Notes under the pieces: generated by a model
The model's database searches: none
Told to the model about the DNA's origin: nothing
Seen by the model: only the letters and a program-made list of their open reading frames with translations
DNA from: Umbilicaria muhlenbergii
Lineage: Eukaryota; Ascomycota; Lecanoromycetes; Umbilicariales; Umbilicariaceae
Assembly: GCA_000611775.1 (NCBI GenBank)
Contig: KK106986.1
Coordinates: 930,001-994,000 of the forward strand
Direction of reading: 5' to 3'
Length of the DNA stretch: 64,000 nucleotides
Made by a program: the position numbers and the translations under genes
Shown: positions 48,141-60,451 of the stretch, in pieces
How the letters are laid out: the number at the start of each line of letters is the position of its first letter
Position numbering within the stretch: the first letter of the stretch is position 1

Positions 48141-49225
48141 GGTGAATTCCGGGTTGTAAAGGATGGTATATGATGTTAGTTAAGACCTCAGGCTCTGAGC
48201 TGGGAATCAATGGCTCGTAGTAACAGCCTTAGAGATGCGGTGCGCAGGCGATGGGTTGATTCGAGCTGCACGCAGACACCCAGCCTCAACGACAAAGAGC
48301 GAGCTGCCAACACAGCATGTTCTGAAAGAGAAGGCGTCTCTGTGCCCAAAGGAGATTGCGATAGTCTAGGAGAAGCTCGTAGACAGATTACAGCCAAGGC
48401 TGAGTCCAAGCTGTGGTGTGTAATGGCCAAGGTCTGGGCGATGTCGAACGTGGGGACCTCGAATGACGGAACCGGGAGCCCTTCGATCCTTGAGAACAAA
48501 GCGAGATATCGAAGGATTTTGAAGTCAAGCACGTCCTATACCGGATCTACAGATAGATATTCGGTTTGCAATATTATGTAAGATTCCCAACATCTAAGGT
48601 GGCTGAAGTCTGTAACGGGCCTACCTTAATGACTGCGGACCACATCCACGCGGCTGAATGGGCGACGTGTTTGCTAGAGCATAGCTTAAAGTAGCCCATA
48701 ATCTTATTCCAAACTGCGGGCGGATCTTTAACCACATGGCCACCCTTGGCGGCCCACAATAAGGTAGATCGACTCTGCCAAGCTTTGTGGCCGAGTGCGC
48801 TAGCATGTCGTGCATGTCTCCGCCCGCCGCCCGCTCGCTCTACTGATATCTGAATAAAGTAGACTCACGGTGCTCTAAATCAATAAAGTAGTCTCCACTT
48901 GAGTTGGCAAAGCCTCCACCGCCTCTTTCGGAACTTCGGTCCAAGCATTTCTGTTGGAGCTCTACTGGTGAATATGCGGGCACTGGGGTTGACTTACAAT
49001 CGCAGCTGGCGTTGCAGGAAGATAATCAACGGAAGTTATCAATATATTTCTGTCATCTCTACTCGTCGAATGCTAGCATAACACTCCCACTGTAGGCTTT
49101 TGAAAATCCACAGCGGTACATGCTCCCGACCGGATACAGAGCGGAAGTAAGACTGACCTCTTTAAGAAACAATCTGGAGATCACAGTTGAATCCCAAAAT
49201 ACGTTTGTAACTCCAAAACGCACAA
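48141..49225. promoter_or_regulatory. Divergent intergenic region (Chs4-like / CHL1)
   Basis: About 1.1 kb between two divergent start codons. Overlapping frames of 114 and 123 residues on opposite strands at 48.19-48.58 kb have no recognised similarity and are treated as chance. Confidence 0.45.
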
Positions 49226-51908
49226 ATGACAGGGAGTGCAACAACTCCATCTACCTGGAAAGATTTCCATCATCCCTACCAGCCGTACAAAATCCAATAT
49301 GAATTCATGACTGCCCTGTATGAGTGCATTGAGGAGGGCCAAATTGGAATTTTCGAATCCCCCACAGGGACAGGGAAGTCTCTTAGCCTAATATGTGGTT
49401 CGTTGACATGGCTCCGGGATCATCAGCGGAAAGTCTTTGAAGAGGAGGTGGGTGTGGAAGCTGGAGACGAGCCTGACTGGATCATCGAGCATGCACGACG
49501 TGAAAGAACGCAGACTTTCATTCAGCACAAGAACGAATTCGAGGGTCGTCTCGCGAGAATTCGAGCCAAAGAGTTACGCCAGAAGCAGCGCTACGAGCAC
49601 GGAGAGTCTCAAGCGAAACGCATCAAAGTCGGCTCAGCAAAGACAGCGGTAGACAACGACGACGAGGCCCGTTTTGTTCTTGATGATTACGACAGCGAAG
49701 ATGAGGGCATACAAAAGAAGTTTACTTCGCAAGATCTTGGACTCGAGGGCTTATCGACCACAAGCAGGGAGCTGATGCAAAAGTTGGGTTTGATCGCTGA
49801 GCCTCTGCCTGGGCAAGAGGAAGACTTGGCTCTTACAGATGAGACGAAGATCTTTTACTGTTCTAGAACGCACTCGCAACTGAGTCAATTCACGAACGAG
49901 CTACGACGCGTAAAGATTACTCTTGGAGCGGAACCAGGCCGCGCAGGGGAGGAGACTTTACCAGTATGGCCGGTGGCCGAAGAAATCAAACATCTCTCAT
50001 TAGGTTCGAGAAAGAACCTCTGCATCAACCCCCAAGTCTCGAAGCTTGGCAGTACAACAGCAATCAACGAAAGATGTCTTGAGCTGCAACAACCGAAGAT
50101 GCCCCAGGCTCTAAGATGCCCCTTTCTTCCGAACAAGGAAAACGAGACTTTAGTAAATGACTTCCGAGACCACGCACTTGCAAAGATCCGGGACATCGAG
50201 GATTTGGGGTCGCTGGGCAAGAAATTGGGAATCTGTCCATACTACGCTTCCCGATCTACTATAAAGCCAAGCGAGGTACGCTGCCAATTCCTTTGTGGAG
50301 GTCGGAACAAGCTGACAGTGGTCAAGATTGTAACGCTTCCATATCCCTTACTGCTGCAAAAGTCTGCAAGGGAAGCTCTAGACATTTCACTGAAAGGTCA
50401 TGTGATCGTCGTTGATGAAGCGCACAACCTGATGGACGCAATCTCTAATATTCACTCAATCATTGTTTCACATGTTCAACTGAAGCGATCGAGAGCTCAG
50501 TTGGGTATTTACCTTCAGAAGTTTCGAAACAAGCTAAAGGGGAAGAATCGGGTGTACGTGACACAGGTTGTTCGGCTTCTAGATTCTTTGGCTGGGTATC
50601 TCGAAACCAAGGCTGGCAATAGCAAAGAGGAGGCGATTGTGAATGCCGGCGATTTGATGACCGGTAAAGGCGTCGATCAAATCAATCTTTATAAGCTCAC
50701 CCGATACCTCCAGGAAAGCAGATTGGCTAGAAAAGTGGAAGGCTATATTACTCATATGGAAGAGCAAAGGGCTCCAACCAAAGAAGGAAAACGAGCTACA
50801 ACCACGCCGGTGCTGACGCACATTCAGAGTTTCATACATGCATTAACAAACCCTGCAGCGGAAGGCCGCTTCTTCTATACGAAGTCCGAAGAAGACGGCT
50901 TGTGCTTGAGGTATTTGCTGCTGGACCCCACCTTCCATTTCAAAGAGGTTGTCGAAGAGGCTCGGGCTGTTATTCTTGCTGGGGGTACCATGTCACCGGT
51001 GAGAGCAGCCTCACCAAAAACCCCATCAGGGATTTCTACTGATTCACCAATAGATGGATGACTATATCCGCCACCTCTTCGCCTATGTACAACCCGACCG
51101 TCTGAAAACTTTAAGCTGTGGTCACGTAATCCCCAAAGAGAACCTCGTTGCATGGCCTGTTACAGAGGGTCTTGATGGTACAGCATTCGATTTCACGTAT
51201 GAGAAGCGAAATTCCACAACCATGATCGACGTCCTCGGCAAAACTCTCGGTGAGATGATGAAAGTTATACCTGACGGCGTTGTTGTGTTCTTTCCCAGCT
51301 ATGCGTATCTGGATCAGGTCGTCAAGAGGTGGCAACACGCGAGCGTTGGAGGCGCCAAGAATATCTGGAGTCAACTGTCGGAGCAGAAATACGTGTTTCG
51401 AGAATCTAAAGAAAAGGCAGGGGTTGACGATGTCCTATCGGAGTACTCGAAAGTGATTGATGCCGGCAAGGGAGGCCTCTTGTTGTCTGTGGTTGGTGGC
51501 AAGATGTCCGAAGGCATCAATTTCTCGGATAAGCTTGGCCGAGGCGTAGTCATGGTTGGTTTGCCATTTCCAAACATGCAAAGCGCTGAATGGAAGGCCA
51601 AGCTCGAGTACGTAGAGGAGCGAGCGATTGAACGGGGCGAAAGCCAAGTGGATGCAAAGGCGGCAGCACGGGAGTTTTATGAAAATGCTTGCATGCGGGC
51701 GGTCAACCAGAGTATTGGCAGAGCTATTCGTCATCAGAACGACTATGCTTGCATCATTTTGCTGGATCGAAGATATGATACACCGCGTATCAAAGCAAAA
51801 TTTCCGGGGTGGATCAGGGGAGGTCTTCGCGAAGATGTGTCTACCAAGCCATTCTCCGACGTCACAGACAGTCTGAAAGCTTTCTTTAGAGCCAAGGAAG
51901 TGCCTTAG
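49226..51908 (+). CDS. CHL1: ATP-dependent DNA helicase CHL1 (DDX11/FANCJ family)
   Basis: Exons 49226-50275, 50327-50998 and 51054-51908 give about 858 residues. Motifs in order: PYKIQYEFMTALYECIEEG (Q-motif-like), Walker A ESPTGTGKS (about 45-52), four Fe-S cluster cysteines (about 265, 283, 297, 336), VDEAHNL (about 380), SEGINFSDKLGRGVVMVGLPFPN, and QSIGRAIRHQNDYACIILLDRRY (about 793 on). Known role: Fe-S superfamily 2 helicase needed for sister-chromatid cohesion and replication-fork stability. Intron 1 (50276-50326) is 51 bp, a multiple of three, with no in-frame stop. Retaining it would insert 17 residues between KPSE and IVTLPYPLLLQ, which are contiguous in relatives, so splicing is preferred. 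The splice pattern of intron 2 (50999-51053) is unambiguous. Confidence 0.93.
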
Positions 51909-52440
51909 AAATGCTCTTGTCACGCTAAGGTACATAGAGAAGTGAAGAAGATATAGACAACCGCCATGAATCGCACCTCGCATGTTGTGCTGCTACTCGT
52001 CAGAATAGGAGATCTGTTGTAAAAAAGACGCACCGCCAAGGCAAGTCGTGGGTGGGCGCTTCAGAACGACGGTTTTGCTGGGAAACCTGCTGAGCAATCA
52101 CTAACAAAAGCAATATTTGGAGCATCCAAATTAACGCCAGTAGAGCTCCGTAGCTTCTAATATGCTATGTTCTTATCCTTCGAAAAGTCTGCTCCATGTT
52201 GAGATGATTTTCGCATTGACCGTTGCACCTGAGTTCCTTCACAGTAAGGGCTCTCGCCCTCTACATTAACCGAGGCGCTAAAGCCTATCACAGTTAGCAC
52301 ACCCACTCGAAGTTCTGCAATCCCAAGAATCGCGAACTTCGCTCGTCGACGACCACGAAACGATAACACCGGCAACGAGGGTGAGTACCATCGCCATCAA
52401 AGACTACGAATCCTCATTAACAGCAACTACAGTATCAATA
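51909..52440. promoter_or_regulatory. CHL1 3' flank and RPL28 promoter region
   Basis: The region between co-directional genes. The start codon of RPL28 follows a leader with a CAACTACAG-like stretch at about 52,425. A gtgagt at 52,380 could be a 5'-UTR intron donor, as is common in ribosomal protein genes; this is a guess. Confidence 0.4.
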
Positions 52441-53104
52441 ATGCCGACCCACCTCAGCAAAACCCGGAAACAGTACGTCCACAGCCTAGCCTTCGAAAAG
52501 CTCCCGCAGCGCATTGACTAACCTCTTCACACAGCCGCGGCCATGTGTCTGCCGGACACGGACGAGTAGGCAAGCACCGCAAGCATCCCGGTGGTCGCGG
52601 TATGGCCGGTGGTCAGCATCACCACCGAACGAATCTCGACAAATATCACCCGGGATACTTTGGAAAGGTCGGAATGCGGTATTTCCACAAGCTGCAAAAC
52701 CAGTTCTGGAAGCCGGTCATCAATCTCGATAAGGTGCGTTGTACAGCAGCTGTATCCTGAGTCGGACTGCAAAATGCGTCTCGTCAATGCGGACGGCGCA
52801 GGTCGGAAGTGGAGTTTGGATGTGTTCTGTGGTATTGAAGCTAGTGTTGGGATTGGATGGCTAACGAGGGGATAATTACGAACAGCTATGGTCACTCGTG
52901 CCAGTCGAGAAGCGCGATGAATACCTCTCGGAGAAGAATACCGACACCGTCCCCGTTTTAGATCTGCTTCCGTTAGGCTACTCGAAGGTGTTGGGCAAGG
53001 GGAGGATTCCGGAGATACCTATAGTTGTGCGGGCAAGGTTCTTTAGTAAGGAGGCGGAGAGGAAGATCAAGGAGGCGGGTGGAATCGTTGAGTTGGTGGC
53101 GTAG
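52441..53104 (+). CDS. RPL28: 60S ribosomal protein uL15 (L28/L27a)
   Basis: Three exons, 52441-52472, 52535-52733 and 52886-53104, encode 149 residues, the usual length of the yeast protein. It reads [33 protein letters not shown], then [34 protein letters not shown], and ends with [40 protein letters not shown]. The N-terminal basic, Gly/His-rich extension is the rRNA-penetrating tail of uL15. The first intron splits a His codon after 32 nt, a typical ribosomal-protein arrangement. It is a structural component of the cytosolic large subunit. Neighbours are CHL1 upstream and CDC7 convergent downstream. Confidence 0.96.
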
Positions 53105-53379
53105 GTCCTTCATGATCGTGAGGGGGGGGTTGTTGTGGATGAGCCTGGTTTGAATTTGCCTCAGCTGCATTAAGATGGCTGAGGCGCCTAGCTTTGAATG
53201 CATACCCAAACCACAGGCACGCAATACTTGATCGGCATCAGCTTGGTTTTGATCGAGCGAATATATAGTGGTATCCTTGACTAACGAACCAGCCCATCTC
53301 CAAGCGCCACGCTCCCAAATGCCCCGAAGCACGGATGCGGATTTCATACACCAATATCGTACAATTGATATCATACAAA

Positions 53380-55094
53380 TCACAGGGTCGCCATCTCGTC
53401 CTCCTCCGCCGCGTGTATACTCTCCTCGGACAGAAAATCATGAGCAAGGGCCTCTTTGGCCGAGATCCTCTTCCTCGGATCCAGCTCCAAACACCGCTCC
53501 AAGAACCCAATAGCCTCGGGCTCACCGGGTTCGAAATCCTCTTCGCCTCCACTGCTGTCCTTGGTCCTGCACGTCGACCACATGATGATTTTTTCCAAGG
53601 TAAACCCCTTCTCGCTGATGCTCGGGATGGTAGTCTCGAAGACAGAGCCGTGGAGAAGCGCACATTGTTTCATCCTTCGCTGCCCGAAGATGGTGGAAAT
53701 CTCGATCATGGCCTCGACGTCGTCGGCGGAATTGAAAAATGGGAAACGTTTGGAGAGGATGGTCAGGAGGATGACGCCCGCGGACCAAATGTCGATCTTG
53801 GTCGTCTGGCTGGTGCATTTCAGTAGGACTTCTGGGGCCCGGAAGCCGCGAGTACCGGCTCGGTTTGCTCTTCGCGAGTTCCGCGTGTCGTTCTTCAGAA
53901 ACCCTGGTGCTGGTGCTTGCTGCGATGCCTGCCAAGCTTCGAGCTTGCTGAGTCTGCTTACGGGGTGGTCTCGACACAAGCAATAGGAGGAGTCTGTGCC
54001 TTCCCTCTTTGCAAAATGTTAGCGGATACGCCTCGGTCTTAATGAGTTGAACTTCACCTCAGCAAGACCGAAATCGACAAGTACACCTCTCTGCCTTTGT
54101 ATATCGTATAGGAAATTTCTTTGCGGGTCAGCAAAGTCTGGTCGTGTAGCTGAGAAAGTACTTACGTAGGCTTAATGTCTCGATGGAGAATCCCATGTTT
54201 ATGCACTGCAGCTAAAGCCGTGAATAAAGATCGAAAATATACACGCATGTCGTAGACTCTCATCTGTCGAAAGAAGACCTGGTACTGTTCAGTAAGGCAC
54301 CAGCACAGGTAACAAAAGATTGCTTACTCGGAAGTCCTGGTGTCGAAAATAAGGCAGAACCGCAACCACCTGATCTTGATGCCTGAAGGCTGTAATAAGT
54401 GGACATACCGACTTGTAACCGTTCAGGGCATGCAAGAGCTCTAGCTCATTCTGTATCCTAATTGGACTACTTGTCACATATATCTTCTTTATGGCGACGT
54501 ATCGTGGCGCTCGTCGTTTTCTATGCTCTTGGCTGTTGCCGGATGATAGATCTTGCGAACTGGCAGTCCTTGCTTTCTGGACAGGGGGAGATGACCACTT
54601 CGAGGCGTCCTGGGCTTCAATGTCCCAGTCATTACGGTAATAATCATAGTGCAGATCCTCAGCTTTGTACACTGTCGAAAAAGTACCTAAGACCTGTCAG
54701 CTTGCTGTTCTAAGTCCAACATAATCACAGCAAATCTTTAACAACCTTCACCGATCCGCTTGATTAGGCGGAATCTCTCTGTAATGCCTTTAAAACTGTC
54801 TTCGAACTTGCTCATATCCTCCAGCACAGAATCTTCTACTGCGGCATCATCTTCGACCGAGCCATCCGAGCTCTCTGACTCGGAGAGGTCCGACTCACCC
54901 TCCTTACGTTGGTCGTCAAACGCCTTTCGAGCAGCCATTAGCTGTGCCTCCGAGTGCGCTATTCCTTCATTGAGGCCCTGAATCTCTGTATGCAATGCAT
55001 CCTCCTCGTCAGCATTCTTTGGGGCAGCTGTGGCCAGGACCCTTGCCCGCTCCGCTTGGCTTCTCAAGAGAGCCTGAATGGCTTCAGGATGCAT
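53380..55094 (-). CDS. CDC7: Cell-division kinase CDC7 (DDK catalytic subunit)
   Basis: Five exons, 55094-54746, 54686-54328, 54284-54166, 54118-54058 and 54006-53380, encode about 504 residues. Gly loop RIGEGTFSTVYKAED begins at 113. The ATP-binding lysine is in YVAIKK (about 183), the catalytic loop is LHRDIKPTNF (270-277) and the metal site is VDFGLAE (DFG about 291). Next come a kinase insert with basic NDTRNSRRANRAGTRGFRAPEVL, then DIWSAGVILLTIL and the C-lobe ending LDPRKRISAKEALAHDFL. Known role: with Dbf4 it phosphorylates Mcm2-7 to fire replication origins. The frame stays open upstream to 55382, but the ATG at 55094 is preferred because the extension would run towards the divergent condensin gene; this start is tentative. 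Confidence 0.93.
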
Positions 55095-55436
55095 TGCAGC
55101 GGGAAACGGCAATATGATGTATGACAGAATCAGCACAGTAGTAGATCCATTTCTGCGCCTGGACTTTGCATTTGCTAAGTGGTCAAGCCTAGTAGGCCCT
55201 GAAAACCAGCGCTGGCTCGCAGTGGTGGGGGTTGCTGGCGGAGCGGAACGCGTAGTAAACAAAGGTCCGAGCTTTCTGACAGGGATCATGTCCGCACGCC
55301 TGGATTTGGATAAACATTGAACCACAGAGAACACTTGAGACTTTCTCAATGCGATGAGCTCTTCAAGTTCCTTTTCAAACATTTAGTAGATACACTGCGC
55401 GTATCGGCGCGTTGCGACGGTGTCAATCTGCCCATC
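55095..55436. promoter_or_regulatory. Short bidirectional promoter, CDC7 / condensin-1
   Basis: Only 342 bp separate the two divergent start codons, so both cell-cycle genes probably share control sequence. No specific binding site is claimed. Confidence 0.5.
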
Positions 55437-58400
55437 ATGGACAGCGGTATTGACTTCGACATCAACGATGCGCTCAAGCATTACTTGAGCGATCCTGCCA
55501 CAGTCCCAACCCCAGAGGCTGATGGAGCGCTGCTGGAGTGCGAGAACGACCCTGAATCACTGACGAACGGCCTTGTCAACGGCGTACTAAATCCAATCGT
55601 GGACTCCGTCGCAGAGAGTCCGGATGCGATCACCAAGAGCTCTACGCTCGACTCTATACAATTTCTACTGAAGTGTGCCCCTACCTCTCTTAAGTCTGAA
55701 CAAAACTATCCCAATGAACCTGATTCTGAACTTTTCCAACTATCCAGGTCAACATCATTATTACCAGCTCACTCTTTGAGCAAGTTATTCGATCTTATAG
55801 TATCTGGTCTCTCCTCCGAAGCCGACATTGTTCATAATGACCTTGAGACGGACGCGCAGGAGACGATTTTGCCACACAAGCAACTACTGGAGATATACGG
55901 TTTTCTTTTGCAATGGACTGTATCAGCTGTGGAGACGAAAGCGTCAGAAAAACCTGCAAGTGGGGCACCTGCCAGAAGTCGAGCGACAGGCAAAAATGCC
56001 AAACCAAAGCCGAACGCAAGAGATGGTAGCTGGGACTCATCGACACAGCTCCAGGCTGCCCTGGACACAATGTGTAAGGTGCTGAAGCTGAAGCTTGGAA
56101 AGATATTCGTCACTACCTCGGAAAGAGACACATTCGTCAATCTTTTCACCCGGTCAGTGTACCTGATTTTGGAAAGCGAGCAGAGAGTCAAAAGTACCGC
56201 GATACGGATGCACGCGTTCAAAGTACTGTGCATAGCGGTCAAACATCATGGACATGCTTTTGGTATGGTATATTTAATTCCAATCTTTAACGACCGCGGT
56301 CTGACATCAACAGGGGCACAAACCTCTCTTATTCAGAATCTCACGTATTTCGAGCATCTCTCTGAACCCATGGCGGAATTCCTACACATCCTGTCGGATC
56401 AATACGATTATCCCCAGCTTACGGATGAAATATTGAGGCAAGCACGCATCCGTGATCGACTACTGCGAGAAGCTGACTTCAAATAGAGAGTTGAGCGGCA
56501 GAGAATTCAACAACAATGACACTAAAGGTCCCAAGTCTGTCTCGACGTTCATCATAAAACTCTCCGAGCTTGCTCCACGCTTGGTGATCAAACAGATGAC
56601 ATTACTTGCCAAGCAACTGGACAGCGAAGTAAGTCAAATATGCCTCGCATCTACGGCTGATTGACTCACCGTCGTAGGCATATACTCTTCGGTGTGCTAT
56701 CATTGAAGTATGCGGGAACTTGATATCCGACCTCAGCAAACAGGAGGAACGGAGCGAGAACTACAAGACTCAGATCAATGGTTTCTTTGACGTCCTTGAG
56801 GAGCGGTTCTTGGACATAAACCCTTATTGTCGATGCAGAACGATCCAGGTCTTCATGAAGCTGTGCGATCTAGAGCAAAAATTCCCGAAGCGACGTCAAA
56901 TGGCGGCGGAACTTGCAGCGCGAAGTCTCGAAGACAAGAGCAGTAATGTTAGAAGAAATGCGATCAAGTTGCTCGGAAAGCTGGTTTCGACTCACCCTTT
57001 CAGTGTTATGCACGGCGGGCAGCTTTCATACAAGGATTGGGATGGACGACTACAAGCGGTGGAAGCAGAACTGAACTCTCTGAAACCTCCAGCTGATTCT
57101 CCTGGCCTCGCGGAGAAACGCAGCCGAGCCGATACAACTGTTGACGATGCTTTGCTTGACGACGCCACAGTAGTGGAAGATGAACCAAAGGAAACTCCTC
57201 CAATGACAGAGGAACAGCAAGCGGCCGCACTGAAGAAGGCTACCGAAGATGCAGCGACCTCGGAGCTCATGACCAGGCTGCAATTGACCCGCAAGTACTA
57301 TGTCGAGGCTATCAGATTTATTGAGGTCCTTCATGCAGCAACTCCAATCGTCTGCCAGCTCTTGTCATCGAAAAACAAAAGCGAGGTGATTGAAGCGATG
57401 GACTTCTTCGTCGTGATCGACGCATATAAAGTTGAGGCAGCAAGGACTGGTATCCGTCGAATGCTTCGATTGATATGGACGAAGGGCAACAGTGACGAAG
57501 GCAAAGGGGTTCAGACCCATCTTATCGACTGCTACAAGGGCCTCTTCTTTGATGCACCTGATTCTTTTAGCGGCAACGATGCGGCAAACTACATTGCTCG
57601 CAATATGATCAGCCTTACATTCGGCGCCACTCCAGCAGAGTTGACGTCTCTCGAACAGCTGCTGAGCACGATGATGAAGGCTGGGCACGTGTCAGATCTT
57701 GTTGTGACGAAGCTTTGGCAGGTGTACGGAGTGCAAAAGAAGGAGATTTCCAAAAACCAGAGGCGAGGGGCGATTATAGTGCTAGGGATGCTGGCCATCG
57801 CAGAGCCAGACATTGTCGTGAAGGAGTTGGAGACCATGCTGAGGATAGGCTTGGGTAGCTTTGGCCGCGCGGACCTGGGACTTGCGAAGTATACTTGTGT
57901 TGCTCTTCGACGCATCAACCCGAGCGGACGCCAAGCCAAGGAAGCATCGGCTGCGACGTCAAAGCTTCCCAACGAGCATGCCATACTCACAAGATTGGCG
58001 GCAATGACCGAGATTGTCTCTGACAGTAAAGAGTGGTTAGTGTTCTCCTCGAGGAATATGAAGGTACTAGAAGTGCTGACAAATAATCAAGGTTCGGGGT
58101 CGCAGAGCAAGCCATCGGCGCGATTTATACACTATCAAAGCATCCGGATACGCTGTGCTCAGAGATTTTACGGCGCAAGACGAAACACGTGTTCCAGCGG
58201 CGTAATGCAGCGCCTTCGACAGAACCTATGGAAGGAATTGAGGGCGAGAGTAGGCTTCCAACTCCACCTCCCGAGGAATCGGAACACAGACAGAAGGGTT
58301 CATTGGCCCTTTCTCAACTACTATTCATCGTCGGCCACATAGCGATCAAACAAATAGTACATCTGGAACTTTGCGAACTAGACTTCAAAAGACGGAAAGC

Positions 58401-59350
58401 TGAGAAGGAGAAAAGCAAAGCCCCCAATGCTTCGCCCGAAAAGACGTCCGGTCCGGATCATGACGAACTCGACTTGATCGGAGGCACTACAGAAGATGAC
58501 TTCACTGAAGCAATGGCACATATTCGCGAACGGGAGCTGCTATACGGCGAGAATTCTTTGCTGTCTAACTTCGGTCCGCTTGTCACAGAAATTTGCTCCA
58601 ACAACACGGCGTACAAAGATCAGAACCTGCAATCGGCGGCAACACTTTGCATGGCGAAGCTAATGTGCGTATCTTCGGAATACTGCGAGACAAACTTGCC
58701 TCTCCTTATTACGATCATGGAGCGGTCTCAAGACCCCATCACACGCAGTAACGTGGTCATTGCTCTTGGGGACATGGCAGTGTGCTTCAACCATCTCATT
58801 GATGAGAACACCGATTTCCTTTACCGAAGACTGAACGACAGCGATGCGTCTGTCAAGCGGACTTGTCTTATGACCCTCACATTCTTGATCCTGGCCGGGC
58901 AAGTCAAGGTCAAAGGCCAGCTGGGCGAGATGGCGAAATGCTTGGAGGACTCCGATAAGCGCATCGCGGATCTGTCAAGGATGTTCTTCACAGAGCTCTC
59001 GACGAAAGATAACGCGGTATACAATCACTTTGTAGATATGTTTTCGCTGCTCAGTGCAGAGAAGGAACTCGAGGAGGATGCTCTGAAGAGGATCGTCAAG
59101 TTTCTGGCATCGTTCATTGAGAAGGTACGTGGTTCCTTGTGGCTGAAGCTCTTTTCCGGTATACTGATGATTTCTGTAGGACAAGCATGCCAAACAGCTT
59201 GCAGAAAAGCTTGCGGCACGCCTCGCACGCTGCGACAGCGAAAGGCAATGGAATGACGTTGCGTATGCGTTATCTCTTTTGCAGCATAAGAACGAGGATA
59301 TCCAGAAGACGATCAGTGGAGGCTTCCGATTGGTCCAAGCAGCTGCGTGA
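55437..59350 (+). CDS. Condensin complex subunit 1 (Cnd1/Ycs4/CAP-D2 family)
   Basis: Six exons, 55437-56262, 56314-56437, 56487-56628, 56678-58035, 58092-59124 and 59180-59350, encode about 1,217 residues. It starts MDSGIDFDINDALKHYL. The family landmarks are QTSLIQNLTYFEHLSEPMAEFL, FNNNDTKGPKSVSTFIIKLSELAPRLVIKQM, SSNVRRNAIKLLGKLVSTHPF and the conserved Cnd1 HEAT block QSAATLCMAKLMCVSSEYCETNLPLL...NVVIALGDMAVCFNHLID. It ends NDVAYALSLLQHKNEDIQKTI. Known role: HEAT-repeat subunit of condensin required for mitotic chromosome condensation. Intron 2 (56438-56486) has a GC donor (AG|GCAAGC) and an AG acceptor; it restores EILRELSGREFNNND, so it is a likely GC-AG intron. Its tail lies 107 bp from the convergent NAA30 gene. 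Confidence 0.94.
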
Positions 59351-59457
59351 TAGCAATGGCGTTTCTTTGCTCTGGGGGATGGCGACGCATATAGCTGGCT
59401 TTGGAGTTCGGCGGATTGTGGGTGATTGGTGTATGGAGATGAGATAGATACCCAAAT

Positions 59458-60137
59458 TCAAGCTGAGGAGCTCACTTGGGGTTCGCCGTTCTGATAGTCC
59501 TCATCATACCCCGCTCGAGCGCTGGCCGCGCCTTCTTTCACGTAAAGCACGAACCTAAACGCGGTATTACCGTTCAAGTAGTACCGGTGAAGACGCTTGC
59601 TTCTGAGGAAGCCTAAGCGCTCATACAATTTCATGGCCGCTGTGTTAGTGACTTCTGTTTCGAGCGCTATCTGGGCAGTGTGAGCATGGGAAAGCAGTAT
59701 GCAGTGCGTACGGCTTCTTACCTCATCAGCATTCTGCTCTATCATCGCATCGATAGCCATTCGGACGAGCTTCGTTGCGATGCCCTTTCCCCGATGCTCA
59801 GCTTTCACTGCCAGCATGGCAATGTATCCCCGGAGAGGCCCACCCCTGTGTGGTTCAAGCTTTGAGACAACAACGCCAAGTAGGTTGTCATGCTCGTCCA
59901 ACGTCTATGATACTATTCAGCAGAGTTATCAGAAAAACAGTGATGAGGCCGTAAGCGCACCATGAAGCATAAATCTCCCCATTGGTATAGAAAATATCGA
60001 TATACGTAGATGCTGTAGGGTTCGGAGAGGTCCTTGGAGATGAGTTGCCGGATGGCGGATAGGTAGGCGGATTCTTTACTGCTGTGATATCGGGTGTATC
60101 GTAACTCAGGAGGCGCGGAAACTGCTTGTTCGCTCAT
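59458..60137 (-). CDS. NAA30: N-alpha-acetyltransferase NatC catalytic subunit (Naa30/Mak3)
   Basis: Three exons, 60137-59961, 59904-59722 and 59670-59458, encode about 190 residues. It has the GNAT fold landmarks of Naa30: LSEPYSIYVYRYFLYQWGDLCFM, then GYIAMLAVKAEHRGKGIATKLV with the acetyl-CoA-binding R-G-K-G-I-A loop near residue 96, then LETEVTNTAAMKLYERLGFLRSKRLHRYYLNG. Known role: with Naa35 and Naa38 it acetylates proteins starting Met-Leu/Ile/Phe/Trp. The catalytic-domain length is normal, with a short Ser/Gln-rich tail. It is convergent with condensin-1 and divergent from PDAT. Confidence 0.94.
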
Positions 60138-60451
60138 AATGCCACACAGACTAGGTCATGCTGTGGGCAATCTCTCGGTTTCACAGCGCGAGTTGTAAGC
60201 TCCTACTTGTACTGCATTTCCTGATGTTCGTACAAGAAAAGTGAATACAGATTACCTTGGCTAAGATAGGTACTTCGAGCTGGCACTGGACTACCTACCG
60301 TACCTTACGAGACAGCCCTATATATGCCGCGTCGGCATGCCAAGGATTTTCGGGGATGACGGCATGGGAGTCCCCGAGCTGGCTGAATCTTTTGGACGAC
60401 CACTCCGGGAAATTCATGCTTCCTTGATGAACATTGGCGCATGTGGGCGCA
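60138..60451. promoter_or_regulatory. Divergent promoter region NAA30 / PDAT
   Basis: About 314 bp between two start codons. Nothing more specific was recognised. Confidence 0.45.

Noticed and set aside
48188-48581. Overlapping 114- and 123-residue frames on opposite strands
   Set aside because: No recognisable similarity, they shadow each other, and they lie in a divergent promoter region.
55095-55382. N-terminal extension of CDC7 up to 55,382
   Set aside because: The frame is open, but the extra residues have no kinase-family character and would crowd the condensin-1 promoter; kept only as an alternative start.
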